DNA of 64,000 nucleotides from CAWINX01 sp963702055 (GTDB taxonomy: Bacteria > Actinomycetota > Thermoleophilia > Solirubrobacterales > 70-9): NCBI GenBank assembly GCA_963702055.1, contig OY969702.1, positions 1,984,001-2,048,000 on the forward strand, written 5' to 3'. Position 1 is the first letter of the stretch, and the number at the start of each line of letters is the position of its first letter. Below are positions 24,486 to 34,027 of the stretch, one piece after another. The translations under genes were made by a program, and so were the position numbers. The notes beneath the pieces are model-generated. The model had not been told where the DNA came from. It searched no databases and saw only the letters and a program-made list of their open reading frames with translations.

Positions 24486-25679
24486 GTGCAATTCCTCCGA
24501 CGCATCTCCACCCGTCAGCTCCTCGCTCTCGTTTCGGCGTTTGTCGGCCTGACCGTTTGCGCAACCGCTCTGGCGATCGCCGCAACCGACAACGCCCCGA
24601 AGCCGGTGCCCAAGCCCCTCGCGACCGCCGTCCACGACGCGCTGACCGCCCCCTCGACGCAGGGAGTCAGCGCACGCGTCGAGTTCACGAACCATCTGAT
24701 CGACAGCTCGGGCATCCAGGGCTCCGACCCGCTGCTCAGCGGCGCCTCCGGCAGGCTCTGGGCCTCCTCGGACGGTCGCCTCAGGCTCGAACTCCAAGCC
24801 GACATCTCCAGCGGCGGCTCAGCGGACGTCCAGGTCCTGGTCGACCGCGACCACTTCACGGTCTATGACTCCGGCACGCGCACGGCCTACGAAGGCACCC
24901 TCCCGAATCGGCAGGGCGGGGCGACCGGCAGCGATCAGCCGCCCTCGCTGGCCGAGGTCAAGGCGGAAATCGCGAAGGTCACGCAGCGCGCCTCGCTGAG
25001 CGGAGCGATCCCATCCGACGTGGGGGGACGACCGGCATACTCGGTTCGCGTCTCACCCAACGGCGACGGCGGCATGCTCGGGGGCGTCGAGCTGGCCTGG
25101 GACGCGGCCCATGGCGCGCCGCTTCGAGCCGCGGTCTACGCCAAGGGCGATAGCTCCCCGGTTCTGGAGTTGACCGCGACCGGCGTCTCCTTCGGCCCGG
25201 TCGCGAGCTCGGTGTTCGACGTCACCCCGCCGCCCGGGACTCGAATCGTCACCTTGAGTCCGCCCGCCAGAGGCTCGGGGAGTAGCCCGGAAACGCCCCC
25301 CGTCACCGGGCTCGGCGCGGTGCAGCAGCAGACCTCCTTCCAGGTGTCGGCGCCGCCTGCCCTCGCCGGTCTGCCCCAGGCCGAGGTGCGCCTGGTGGCC
25401 GGCGGCAAAGACGCGGGTGCGCTGGTGACCTACGGCCGGGGCCTCGGGGGGCTTGCGGTGCTCGAGCTTCCGTCGCCGGCCTCCAGCCCGCCCGGCGGCG
25501 CCGGCGACGGCCAAAGCGGGCTCTCCCTGCCGAGGGTCAGGATCAACGGCGGCGCCGAGGGTCAGGAACTCGCCACGGCTCTCGGCACCGCAGTCCGCTT
25601 CCAACGCAACGGCGTCGAATACACGGTTGTTGGCTCGGTCCCCCCGGCCACCGCTCTGGCCGCCGCGCGTGGCCTCTAG
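24486..25679 (+). CDS. LolA-like lipoprotein-sorting domain protein, membrane anchored
   Basis: A 397-aa protein with an N-terminal basic stretch and helix (LLALVSAFVGLTVCATALAI split at about 11-32). The exported part resembles LolA/DUF4367-type beta folds: SARVEFTNHLI, GRLWASSDGRLRLELQ, QVLVDRDHFTVYDSGTRTAYEG, and DVTPPPGTRIV. GTG 24486 is chosen because ATG 24423 lies within an inverted repeat (TTCCTAA...TTAGGAA) and would add a non-signal-like extension. It probably works with the ABC transporter genes that follow 7 bp downstream. In a monoderm-like actinobacterium the domain likely handles lipids or lipoproteins. Confidence 0.7.
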   Translation: MQFLRRISTRQLLALVSAFVGLTVCATALAIAATDNAPKPVPKPLATAVHDALTAPSTQGVSARVEFTNHLIDSSGIQGSDPLLSGASGRLWASSDGRLRLELQADISSGGSADVQVLVDRDHFTVYDSGTRTAYEGTLPNRQGGATGSDQPPSLAEVKAEIAKVTQRASLSGAIPSDVGGRPAYSVRVSPNGDGGMLGGVELAWDAAHGAPLRAAVYAKGDSSPVLELTATGVSFGPVASSVFDVTPPPGTRIVTLSPPARGSGSSPETPPVTGLGAVQQQTSFQVSAPPALAGLPQAEVRLVAGGKDAGALVTYGRGLGGLAVLELPSPASSPPGGAGDGQSGLSLPRVRINGGAEGQELATALGTAVRFQRNGVEYTVVGSVPPATALAAARGL

Positions 25680-25686
25680 GGCGGGG

Positions 25687-26652
25687 ATGGCCGCGCCGCC
25701 GCCGATCGAGATCCGCGGCCTGGTGAAGCGCTACGAGGAGATCGTCGCCGTGGACAACGTCGACCTGACCGTCGAGGCGGGCGATGTCTTCGGCTACCTC
25801 GGCCCGAACGGGGCCGGCAAGACGACGTCGCTGCGGATGATGTTGGGGCTGATCCGCCCGACGGCGGGCTCGGTGCGCCTGTTCGGGCGCGACCCGCAGC
25901 TGGGGGTCGCCGCCCTGGACGGAGTCGCGGGCTTCGTCGAGGCCCCGTGCTTCTACCCCTATCTGAGCGGCCGAGCCAATCTGGAGCTCTGTGCCGCGCT
26001 CGATGGCGGCGAGGCGGAGCGGCGGATCGACGAGGTGCTCGAGATCGTCGAGCTCAGCGACCGCGCCAAGGACAGGGTCGGCGGCTACTCGCACGGGATG
26101 CGCCAGCGCCTCGGGATCGCTTCGTCGTTGCTGCGGCGCCCACGGCTGCTGCTGCTCGACGAGCCGGCAACCGGCCTCGATCCCGCCGGGATGCGCGACA
26201 TGCGCGAACTGATCCGCGATCTCGCCGCGCGCGGCATGACCGTCCTGCTTTCGAGCCACCTCCTCGTCGAGGTCGAAGAGCTGTGCAACCGAGTCGCGAT
26301 CATCCGCAGCGGCCGTGTCGCCTACGAGGGCTCCCTCGCGGACCTGCGTCGCCGAGCCGGCGTCAGCTACCGATTGCGGACAAGTGACGACGAGCGGGCT
26401 CGCCGCGTCTGCGTCGCGCAAGCGGGAGTGAAGAAGGTGCGCGAGGCGGTGGGAGGCGGCCTCTTCTTCAACGCCGCCGCGGAGCAGGCGGTCGGCGAGC
26501 TGTCCCTGGCGCTTGCCGAATCCGGCGCGCTGGTGCTCGAACTGACTCCGCGGCAGGCGACTCTGGAAGACCTGTTCTTCAAGCTCACCGAGGGGGGCGA
26601 AGCCGCGTCGGGAAGGGATCGGATCGAGGCGGCGGTGGAGGACCTGGCCTGA
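25687..26652 (+). CDS. ABC transporter ATP-binding protein
   Basis: A 321-aa nucleotide-binding subunit of the ABC-2/DrrA type. Walker A YLGPNGAGKTTSLRMML lies at about residues 36-52, the signature is GGYSHGMRQRLGIASSLL, Walker B is LLLLDEPATGLDP and the H-loop is LLSSHLLVEVEELC. The C-terminal 80 residues are the regulatory extension usual in exporters of this class. ATG 25687 follows GGCGGGG. The stop shares one base with the permease start (TGATG). Confidence 0.93.
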   Translation: MAAPPPIEIRGLVKRYEEIVAVDNVDLTVEAGDVFGYLGPNGAGKTTSLRMMLGLIRPTAGSVRLFGRDPQLGVAALDGVAGFVEAPCFYPYLSGRANLELCAALDGGEAERRIDEVLEIVELSDRAKDRVGGYSHGMRQRLGIASSLLRRPRLLLLDEPATGLDPAGMRDMRELIRDLAARGMTVLLSSHLLVEVEELCNRVAIIRSGRVAYEGSLADLRRRAGVSYRLRTSDDERARRVCVAQAGVKKVREAVGGGLFFNAAAEQAVGELSLALAESGALVLELTPRQATLEDLFFKLTEGGEAASGRDRIEAAVEDLA

Positions 26653-27467
26653 TGCCCGGTGTGTTCACCGTCTATCGCTGGGAGCTGCGCAAGCTGCGCG
26701 CCCAGAAGCGGACTTATCTCGGCCTCGGCGCCGCGGCCGCGGTCCCGATCATCTTCGTCGTGGCCCTGGTCAGCAGGGGCGGGGGACCAAATGACGTCGC
26801 ATTCGGACGCTATGTGCACGACACCGGATTGGCGATTCCCCTCGTTCTGTTGCTGTTCGGCTCGGTTTGGATGTTTCCGCTGATCACGGCCCTAGTCGCC
26901 GGGGACATCGTTGCCGCCGAGGACCGGAATGGAACCCTGAAGACGATCCTCACCCGCTCCGTCGGGCGTCACCAGATCTTCGCCGCCAAGGCTCTGGCTA
27001 CCTTCAGCTATGCGGTCGCGGCGATCGCCATAACCGGCGCGGTCGCCCTGATCGCCGGCATCCTCGCCTCCGGCTTCAACCCGATAACGACGCTGTCCGG
27101 AACCCGCGTGTCGGCGCCTCACGGCCTCGGCCTGGTGGGTGCGAGCCTCCTCGTGTACTTGATCCCGATCCTCGCCGTGGCCTGCATCGGCCTCCTGCTC
27201 TCGACCGTCTTTCGCAATAGCGGCGCGGCGATTGTCGGGACGCTGATGTTCTCCCTGCTGGTCCAGCTGATCGGCATCCTGCCAGGCCTGGGCGGGCTGC
27301 ATCCCTATCTGCTCAGCACCCAGTTCGACGCCTGGCAGGGCTTCCTGCGCAGCCCCATCGACTGGGCTCCCGTCCTCAGGGCAGCCTGGGTCTGCGCTCT
27401 CTATGCGCTTCCGGCACTCGCCGTAGCGGCACTAGTCTTCCTGCGCCGAGACGTCGCCGGGGAGTAA
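26652..27467 (+). CDS. ABC-2 type transporter permease
   Basis: A 271-aa membrane protein with six predicted helices. It has the family pattern VYRWELRKLRAQKRTY before helix 1, DIVAAEDRNGTLKTILTRSVGR between helices 2 and 3, and a C-terminal VFLRRDVAGE. It pairs with the upstream ATPase by a one-base overlap and together they would form a homodimeric exporter or a membrane-lipid transporter. The LolA-like protein encoded just upstream may be its partner. Confidence 0.9.
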   Translation: MPGVFTVYRWELRKLRAQKRTYLGLGAAAAVPIIFVVALVSRGGGPNDVAFGRYVHDTGLAIPLVLLLFGSVWMFPLITALVAGDIVAAEDRNGTLKTILTRSVGRHQIFAAKALATFSYAVAAIAITGAVALIAGILASGFNPITTLSGTRVSAPHGLGLVGASLLVYLIPILAVACIGLLLSTVFRNSGAAIVGTLMFSLLVQLIGILPGLGGLHPYLLSTQFDAWQGFLRSPIDWAPVLRAAWVCALYALPALAVAALVFLRRDVAGE

Positions 27468-27493
27468 ACCCGTGCCTCGACGCGGGGCGACCG

Positions 27494-29005
27494 ATGCGCA
27501 TTCCCTATCCGAACATCAGCCGTGTTCAGGCACTGATCGGCGCTCTCACCCTGCTCGCCGGCGCCCTGATGCTGTGTTTCGACGGAACCCGGGATGGCGA
27601 TCTATACCTCCAGCTGGCGAGTGGCCGCTTTATCGCTGCGCACGGATTCTCCGCGGTCGACCCGTTTCAGACGATCGCCCACGGCGAGCCCTGGCTCAAC
27701 CAGCAGTGGCTGACCGAGCTGCTTGCCTACCAGGTCACCCGCTGGATCGGTGTGACCGGCCTTACCCTGGCCTACGCGGCGCTGCTGGCGGCGCCGTTGG
27801 CGCTGCTGCTATGGATCTGTCGTCGCAAGGGAATTGTGATGATGATCGCGCTCGCGGCCTTCTACTGCCCCGGGTTGTGGGTGATCGTCCACCCAAGGGC
27901 AGCCGGCTTCACGGTGCTTGCATTCTCGGCGCTCGTCGCGATCCTCGCGGCTGTCTGGCTCAGGCAGCACTTGGATTCGACCGTGCCCGGGAGGCTGCGC
28001 TGGGCCGTGCCGGCCACCCTCTTCGTCTTCTCGCTCTGGGCGAACTTGCATGGCGGATTCGTGGCCGGCTTTCTTCTGATCGGCCTGGCCGCCTGCGGGC
28101 TCGCACTGGAACGGCGGCTGGGATTGCCGAGCGCGATCGGATCGTGGCGCATCGGCCTGCTGGCGCTGACCGGCTTCCTGGCGGTAACGACTGTGATGCT
28201 GGCGACACCGCTTGGCAGCGCGGTCTGGTCTTACCTGCTGAGCTTCCGCAATCCGGCGATTTCGCTGGTCAGCAGCGAGTGGAGGCCGGCCTTCCAGTCG
28301 CCCCTGGCGATCGCCTACCTCGCTGCTGCGTCGCTGTTTTCCGCCTGGCTTTGGGCGAGGGCGCGCGGGGCGCGCTCGCCGGCTCCGGCACTGGTTACCG
28401 TCGCCTTCCTGCTCCTCGCCCTGCTCTCGCTGCGCAACATCATCTTCGTCGGGCCGGTGCTCGGCCTGATGATCGCGTCCTCGGCGCCGGATCGGGAGGT
28501 GAGGATCCCGAGAGCGCTGATCGGTCTGGCCGCGGCGGCGGCCGCGGCGGCGGCGCTGGTCTGGGCAGTCGCGGTCGGGCCGGCCCGCAACGAGCCCATC
28601 CTCGACGCGCGCCTGATCGACTACGCCGTGCGGCATCCACCACGCAGCGGATACATCGCTACCTACGCGGGCATCGGCTCCTACATGCTGTGGCGCTCGC
28701 CCGGCGTGCGGGTTGAGCTGGACGGTTGGCTGGAGCGCTTCTCCTCCGCTCAGCTACGCGACACCTACACCGTGCTCGACGGACGCGCGGCCGATCCGAC
28801 GCGGTATGTGCGGCGCCTCCGAATCGGTGCCGTGATCGCCGATCGGCGCGTGGCGATCCGGTCACTGTGCGCCCACGGCTTCTCGGTCGAGTTCAGGACC
28901 CGAGCCGGCGCCTATCTGGTCAAGCGGGTGGCGGCTGCGCGGCCGCCGGCCGCCGGCGCGGCGAGGCGCTCTCTCCGGCGTGGTCGGCTTCGGCGACCAC
29001 GGTAG
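27494..29005 (+). CDS. polytopic membrane protein, glycosyltransferase-C-like
   Basis: A 503-aa protein with about 10-11 helices. The first external loop reads DGTRDGDLYLQLASGRFIAAHG, then DPFQTIAHGEPWLNQQWLTELLAY; an Asp in the first loop and conserved aromatic residues are typical of GT-C glycosyltransferases and O-antigen-ligase-like proteins. A soluble C-terminal domain (about 370-480) includes SGYIATYAGIGSYMLW and RVELDGWLERF. Family not certain. It lies 26 bp behind the ABC permease gene in the same orientation. Confidence 0.65.
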   Translation: MRIPYPNISRVQALIGALTLLAGALMLCFDGTRDGDLYLQLASGRFIAAHGFSAVDPFQTIAHGEPWLNQQWLTELLAYQVTRWIGVTGLTLAYAALLAAPLALLLWICRRKGIVMMIALAAFYCPGLWVIVHPRAAGFTVLAFSALVAILAAVWLRQHLDSTVPGRLRWAVPATLFVFSLWANLHGGFVAGFLLIGLAACGLALERRLGLPSAIGSWRIGLLALTGFLAVTTVMLATPLGSAVWSYLLSFRNPAISLVSSEWRPAFQSPLAIAYLAAASLFSAWLWARARGARSPAPALVTVAFLLLALLSLRNIIFVGPVLGLMIASSAPDREVRIPRALIGLAAAAAAAAALVWAVAVGPARNEPILDARLIDYAVRHPPRSGYIATYAGIGSYMLWRSPGVRVELDGWLERFSSAQLRDTYTVLDGRAADPTRYVRRLRIGAVIADRRVAIRSLCAHGFSVEFRTRAGAYLVKRVAAARPPAAGAARRSLRRGRLRRPR

Positions 29006-29055
29006 CGCGCCTACCCGGTGGGGCCGAAAGTAGCGCTTATTGTGAGAATGTTCGG

Positions 29056-30087
29056 GTGGGAAGTGTTCGGATAGCCCGACGCGCCTGCGCCGCGATCGTC
29101 TTCTGGGCCGGGTTGGTCGGCGCGGCCCAGGCACACGCCGGGACGGGCGGCTACCCGTACTGGAGCTATGACGGGCCGGGTAGCAACGCGGCGACCTACA
29201 CCTGGACGAACAGCAGCGGCTACGGGTTCTCCCCGTACGGCTACGCCTTCCGCAACTGCACCGACTACGTCGCCTGGAAGCTGGCCACGGCGAACCGCTT
29301 TGGCGACTATCGAGGGCTCGGCAACGCGTCGGGTTGGGCCGGGGCAGCGCGGGCGCGCGGCTACCACGTCAACCACAGCCCCGCTCCCGGCGCCGTTGCC
29401 TGGTGGGGCGCCGAGCTGTTCCACGGTTTCGGCCACGTCGCCTGGGTGGTCAACGTATACCTGGGCTCAGTTGAGATAGCCGAGTACAACCATGCCGGCA
29501 CCGGCCGCTTCGACACTCGCCGCATCCCGACCCGCGCCCCCGACGCCTACGTTCATTTCAAGGACCTGCCGGCGCGGCTTCGCGACGGAGACTTTGTCTC
29601 GGCACCAAGGCAGAGGGGTGCGTACCGCCTGGTCGGAGGGGCGCCGATCCCCGTCAACCGCTGGTCGAGCTTCGGCGGTCTCCACCCGGTTCTGCTCATC
29701 CACCTGGCGCAGTTCGACCGCCTCCGTGGCTACCCCCGCAACGGGACATTCGTCACCGCCGAAGGGCACCCGTATCGGATCGCCGGCGGGGCGCCGATCG
29801 CGATCGGCAGCTGGGCCCGGGTGGGCGGCCACCACCGGGCCAGGCGGATCGACCCCGCCGCGCTGGCTCGCGCCGGCGGCATCCGTCGCTGGAGGCACCT
29901 GCTGCGCTACCCCCGCAACGGGACGATCCTCCGTGCCGGCCCCGGCGGGCCGCTCTACGCCACGCGCGGCGGCGCGCCCTACAGAATCGCCTCGCTTCCA
30001 CCTGGCCGCCACGCTGTGGTGGTCGACCGGGCCGCGATCGAAAACGCCGGCAAGTCCGGCGTCTGGCGCTTTCTGCGCTTACCCTGA
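29056..30087 (+). CDS. secreted CHAP-domain amidase with C-terminal repeats
   Basis: A 343-aa exported protein. A signal peptide ends at AAQAHA (about residue 25). The CHAP domain (about 28-155) has the catalytic Cys in FRNCTDYVAWKLA, the His in GFGHVAWVV and Glu/Asn in EIAEYNHAG. The C-terminal half holds three repeats of about 45-50 residues with YPRNGTFVTAEGHPYRIAGG and YPRNGTILRAGPGGPLY; the first is more divergent. Such repeats are common wall- or surface-binding units in this group. GTG 29056 gives a complete signal peptide; there is no good ribosome site. Confidence 0.82.
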   Translation: MGSVRIARRACAAIVFWAGLVGAAQAHAGTGGYPYWSYDGPGSNAATYTWTNSSGYGFSPYGYAFRNCTDYVAWKLATANRFGDYRGLGNASGWAGAARARGYHVNHSPAPGAVAWWGAELFHGFGHVAWVVNVYLGSVEIAEYNHAGTGRFDTRRIPTRAPDAYVHFKDLPARLRDGDFVSAPRQRGAYRLVGGAPIPVNRWSSFGGLHPVLLIHLAQFDRLRGYPRNGTFVTAEGHPYRIAGGAPIAIGSWARVGGHHRARRIDPAALARAGGIRRWRHLLRYPRNGTILRAGPGGPLYATRGGAPYRIASLPPGRHAVVVDRAAIENAGKSGVWRFLRLP

Positions 30088-30233
30088 GAGGCCCGGGGCG
30101 GAATCTGGGCCGGCGAGTGCGGGAGATGATTGGGGGATCTTCTTTGTCGGACGCCGCCGCCATTCCCGGTGAGGTCCTCATGGCCCGCTCAGCGGCATCC
30201 GTGTGGTAGCGGGGCCCGCGCCCACCGCCGCGC

Positions 30234-31673
30234 CTACCGCACTACTCGGAACGTCCGGCTCCACTTCTGCCGAGCGGGGTTTCCCTTGCGGTCAACGGCA
30301 CCGGCCCTGATTCGATAGAGGCCGGCCTTCAGCGGCTTGCGGGCGACGCGACCAGTGAAGAGAACGCGGTTGCGGCCCCGCTTGGCGGGTCGCACGATCC
30401 AGCCCTGGAGCTTGGCCAGTAGGCACCGCTTCCGCCGCCCGACCGGTCGCCGCGTCGGCACGCAGCGGCCGCGCTTCGCCTTCCTGCCGCGCCGCACCCG
30501 CTCCACGGCGAGCTTGGCGCTCCCCCTCTTGGAGAGGTGGAAGCGGATCGCGCCCCGCCCGCGGCGCCGGGCCGACGAGATGACCGGTCGGGTCGACCTG
30601 GAGCGGATGGACAGTACTCCGGGAACGGCAATCATCCCCGAGAAGGCGGGCGCGGCCTGACGGGCGCCGGGTTGGAGGGGCTGCCAGCTGGGATCTTCGT
30701 CGTCGGCCTTTTCGTCGTTGTAGAAGCCCGTTGTCGCGCCGGCGGTGAGGTCGCGCTGCCGGGTGCCGTCGGCGTTCATCACGTACACGTCGCCGGGATA
30801 GCTCACGATCGAATGGAGATCGGATTGGGCCCTGCGGTCGGTGAAGGCGATCTGCGACCCGTCCGGGGAGAACGCCGGATTGGTCTCGGCCCGGGAATCG
30901 GTGGTGAGCCGGGCCTTGCCGCCGCCGTCGGCGCCCATCGTCCAGATGTCGGGATTGCTGTGCAGCGCCGTCGCGGTGAAGACGTAGGGGTCACTGACAT
31001 AGGCGATGCGGGTGCCGTCCGGGGACCAGTCGGGTTCGCTATTCAGCTCCGGGCCGCTGGTCAGGCGGGTCTGGACCCCGCTCGCAAGGTCGATGACCCA
31101 GACGTCGGTCTGTCCGCCGCCCTCTCGAGTGAAGGCGATTCGCGTTCCGTCGGGCGACCAGGAGGGATCGGAGTAGCTGACGAAATCCTTGCCGGTGGGG
31201 TAGAGCAGCCGGACCCTGTTGCCGCCGCCGGCGTCGATCAGATCGATCTCGCTGCCCAGGCTTCCGTTCGAGAAGGAGACGAAGGCGATTCGCCGGCCGT
31301 CCGGCGAGAAGACCGGATCGGTCTCATCGCTCGCCGTCCTCGTGAGCCGTACGCGGTGCGTGCCGTCGGCGTTCATCACGTAGAGCTCGTCATTGCCGAT
31401 GTCGGGATCGCCGGAGAAGGCGATGCGGGTGCCGTCCGGGGAGAACGAGGGGTTTTCGTCGTTGTCGGGGTTGGTGGAGACGTTGGTCGGGTTCTCGCCG
31501 CCGGCGCCCATGACGAACAGCTGCGTGTTGCCGGTGCCCAGCGGATCACGGTCGCTGACGAAGCTGATCCGCCCGTTCGCCCCTGGAAACGCCGCGACGG
31601 CGGGACCGGCTTCGAGGAGCCAGGCGGCCAATACTGCGGACAGCAACAGGATTATCGTGCGCGTCTTCCTCAT
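30234..31673 (-). CDS. secreted TolB-like beta-propeller (PD40 repeats) protein
   Basis: A 479-aa protein with a signal peptide (ending GPAVAAF). It contains at least six WD40-like PD40 repeats, each with the core FSPDGTRIAF or WSPDGTRIAF/Y and a following Asp/Asn-x-Asp turn, making a six-bladed propeller (about 30-345). The C-terminus (about 370-479) is strongly basic and beta-rich, a common surface tail in this genome. ATG 31673 is chosen because GGAGG lies 8 bp upstream; an ATG 6 bp earlier is too close to it. It is convergent with the CHAP gene. Confidence 0.85.
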   Translation of the reverse strand: MRKTRTIILLLSAVLAAWLLEAGPAVAAFPGANGRISFVSDRDPLGTGNTQLFVMGAGGENPTNVSTNPDNDENPSFSPDGTRIAFSGDPDIGNDELYVMNADGTHRVRLTRTASDETDPVFSPDGRRIAFVSFSNGSLGSEIDLIDAGGGNRVRLLYPTGKDFVSYSDPSWSPDGTRIAFTREGGGQTDVWVIDLASGVQTRLTSGPELNSEPDWSPDGTRIAYVSDPYVFTATALHSNPDIWTMGADGGGKARLTTDSRAETNPAFSPDGSQIAFTDRRAQSDLHSIVSYPGDVYVMNADGTRQRDLTAGATTGFYNDEKADDEDPSWQPLQPGARQAAPAFSGMIAVPGVLSIRSRSTRPVISSARRRGRGAIRFHLSKRGSAKLAVERVRRGRKAKRGRCVPTRRPVGRRKRCLLAKLQGWIVRPAKRGRNRVLFTGRVARKPLKAGLYRIRAGAVDRKGNPARQKWSRTFRVVR

Positions 31674-31850
31674 CCTCATCTCCTCCCACTCGTGCATCTG
31701 ATCTAAGTGTGGAACACCCAAGCGGCGATCGCAAGCCCGCTCGACTACAAATCGAACAGCGTCCTTCCCACGCTCCCGACCCACGAGGCCGACTGATAAA
31801 CCAAGGTGATCGCATGACGCCTGCCTGGTTCACGCCGGCCCACTGACCCC

Positions 31851-32218
31851 GTGTCCATCCCGCAGAACGCGATCATCGGCTGCTGGCTCGTCTTTCTCGC
31901 CTTCTGGGCGATCACCGCGCTGCGGACGAAGCGGACCGTGGAGACGCGCCCCATGGGCGCGCGTCTGAGCTATGCGCTGCCCACCGTGGTCGGCGCCTGG
32001 CTGCTATTCAAGGGGACCTCCGCTTTCCATCCGCTGGGCGACCGGGCGCTGCCGCACACCGCGGCGGTGGCCGCGGTGGGGCTCGCGATCGTGCTGGCCG
32101 GCCTGGCCCTGGCGATCTGGGCGAGGGTCACGCTGGGCGGCAACTGGAGCGGTCAGGTCACCTTCAAGGAGGGCCTACCGCTCGCGGGTGAAGGCGCTGG
32201 TCCCGCACCTGCTCTGAA
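31851..32218 (+). pseudogene. truncated isoprenylcysteine carboxyl methyltransferase (ICMT) family gene
   Basis: The first 110 codons (GTG start) give three hydrophobic helices and the family motif IWARVTLGGNWSGQVTFKEG. In intact family members this leads into the SAM-binding GPYRxVRHPxY segment and another helix pair, but here the sequence changes to unrelated Gly/Pro-rich codons just after the motif. The catalytic half is missing. The open frame continues to 32342 only in non-family sequence. Confidence 0.7.
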
Positions 32219-32428
32219 CCCCCCGAGGCGATCAGGAGCGGGAGGTCGGTGGCGTTGGCGCTGCGGGCGGGGGCCACCCTGGTGGCGAAGCTGGGCGGCA
32301 AGGCGGCCCGTCAGCTTGCCGGGAAGCACAGGAAGGCGCTGATCCACGTCGAGGTTGTGCCAAACGCCCGAGCCGAAGGCTTCGGCACCCACGGGCGCGA
32401 GTACTTCAGGCTGAAGCTGACGGGATAG
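32219..32428 (+). pseudogene. 3' fragment of a secreted-protein gene
   Basis: A frame without a convincing start (GTG at 32249) ends ALIHVEVVPNARAEGF followed by HGREYFRLKLTG and stop. This reads like the C-terminus of one of the basic beta-rich tails common in exported proteins here. It abuts the broken ICMT gene, so a deletion probably joined the two. The 93 bp after it up to 32522 hold no feature I can identify. Confidence 0.5.
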
Positions 32429-32521
32429 CCCCGGCTGAGCGAGGGGCTGGTCGCGCGGCCCAATCCGTAGTCTCCACGGTGTCAGCTGCACGCGCGTGGT
32501 CGATCTCTCTTCCAGAGGACC

Positions 32522-33940
32522 ATGCTCGATCCGGAGACCAAGCCGGTTGTCGCGCCGCACCCTGGGGTTGGCTCACCGCCCGTGCTCGCCGAGAGCCACG
32601 AGGTCCTGGTCAAGGACCTCGAGCGCACGCCCGCGGAGCGTCGCGGGCTCTACGTAGGCCTGCATCTAAAATTGATTGCGGTCATCGTGATCGCCCTGGC
32701 CTGGGCGGGGTTCTCGCTTTGGCTGTCGATTCCCTGGATCGCCGAGCTGGCGCAGTCGATCACGCTGCCGCTGGCGATCATGGTGATCGCCGGGATCGCG
32801 ATCCTGCCCGGCTACCTCAACGCCAACCTGATCGCCTCGCTGCTAATTGACCGGCCGCCGCCGCTGCGCTTCGACCTCGCCTTCCCCGCGGTCACGGTGA
32901 TGATCGCCTGCTTCAACGAGGAGGAGACGATCGAGGAGACCGTCGACTACGTCGCCAAGCAGGACTACCCGGGTGAGCTGCGGGTCCTGGTCGCCGACGA
33001 CGGCTCCACCGACCGCACCGTCGAGCTGGCCCGCGAGCGGGCGAAGGTCGACCGCTACATCACCGTCCTCAAGCTTTCCCACGGCGGCAAGGCGCGCACC
33101 CTGACCAGGGCGCTGCAGCGGGTTCGCACGCCGCTGGTCGCCACCGTCGACGCCGACACCCTGCTGATGCCGGCCTCGCTGCAGCGGGTCGTCGCCCGGC
33201 TGCTGATCTCACCGCCGGACACGGTCGCCGTCGCCGGCGCGGTCTTCGTCCGCAACTCGCGGCGCAACTTCATCACCCGCGCCCAGGAGTGGGACTACTT
33301 CCTCGGCATCGCCTCGGTGAAGCGCCAGCAGGGGCTCTTCCAGGGGACGATGGTCGCCCAGGGCGCCTTCAGCGTCTATCGCACGCCGGAGCTGAAGGCG
33401 GTCGGCGGCTGGCCCGACCGGATCGGCGAGGACATCGTCCTCACCTGGGCGATGATGCGAGAGGGCGGCCGGGTCGGCTACGAGCGCACCGCGATCGCCT
33501 TCACCGGCGCTCCGGAGGACGTCAAGCGTTTCGCCCGCCAGCGGCGACGCTGGGCGCGGGGGATGATCGAGGGACTGCACGAGCACGGCGGCGCGCTGCT
33601 GACCGGCGGTCGCTCCAATGCCCACGCGGTTCTCGTCAACTTCCTCTTCCCCTTCATCGACCTCGTCTACTCGATCGCCTTCCCGATTGGGATCGTCCTG
33701 GCCCTGTTCGGCAACTTCGCGATCGTCGGGCCGATGACCCTGGCGGTCCTGCCGCTCAACGTCGGACTCTCGATGATCATGTTCCACCTCAGCAAGCAGT
33801 CGTTCGACGAGGTCGGCCTCAAGGTGCGCCAGAACGGGCTCGGCTTCCTCGGTTACCTGCTCACCTACCAGCTGTTCATGTCGCCGGTCTCGGTGGCGGG
33901 CTACGCGCAGGAGCTGTTCGGCGCCAGGCGCAGCTGGTAG
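32522..33940 (+). CDS. processive family 2 glycosyltransferase (PgaC/BcsA-like)
   Basis: A 472-aa membrane protein. Two helices (about 48-68 and 75-98) precede a GT-A domain with VTVMIACFNEEETI, LVADDGSTDRT, the metal-binding DAD in ATVDADTLL (about 209), GEDIVLTW (about 301) and the RQRRRWARG motif (Q-x-x-R-W, about 340) of processive synthases. Three or four helices follow. It probably makes a beta-linked surface polysaccharide such as a poly-N-acetylglucosamine or hyaluronan-like chain. The neighbouring GGDEF-EAL gene downstream could couple it to cyclic di-GMP, though no PilZ domain is present in this protein. Confidence 0.88.
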   Translation: MLDPETKPVVAPHPGVGSPPVLAESHEVLVKDLERTPAERRGLYVGLHLKLIAVIVIALAWAGFSLWLSIPWIAELAQSITLPLAIMVIAGIAILPGYLNANLIASLLIDRPPPLRFDLAFPAVTVMIACFNEEETIEETVDYVAKQDYPGELRVLVADDGSTDRTVELARERAKVDRYITVLKLSHGGKARTLTRALQRVRTPLVATVDADTLLMPASLQRVVARLLISPPDTVAVAGAVFVRNSRRNFITRAQEWDYFLGIASVKRQQGLFQGTMVAQGAFSVYRTPELKAVGGWPDRIGEDIVLTWAMMREGGRVGYERTAIAFTGAPEDVKRFARQRRRWARGMIEGLHEHGGALLTGGRSNAHAVLVNFLFPFIDLVYSIAFPIGIVLALFGNFAIVGPMTLAVLPLNVGLSMIMFHLSKQSFDEVGLKVRQNGLGFLGYLLTYQLFMSPVSVAGYAQELFGARRSW

Positions 33941-34027
33941 GGCCGATCGGCATTTCCGTAGTTCGCCCGACCCGGATCGCGGGGAAGTGCGGTCGGCGGA
34001 AGCTGAGGCCTTCCGAATGGTCAAGGG

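Noticed and set aside
31813..31845. 10-codon frame MTPAWFTPAH before the ICMT fragment
   Set aside because: No attenuator or ribosome-binding site, and the downstream gene is broken; probably chance.
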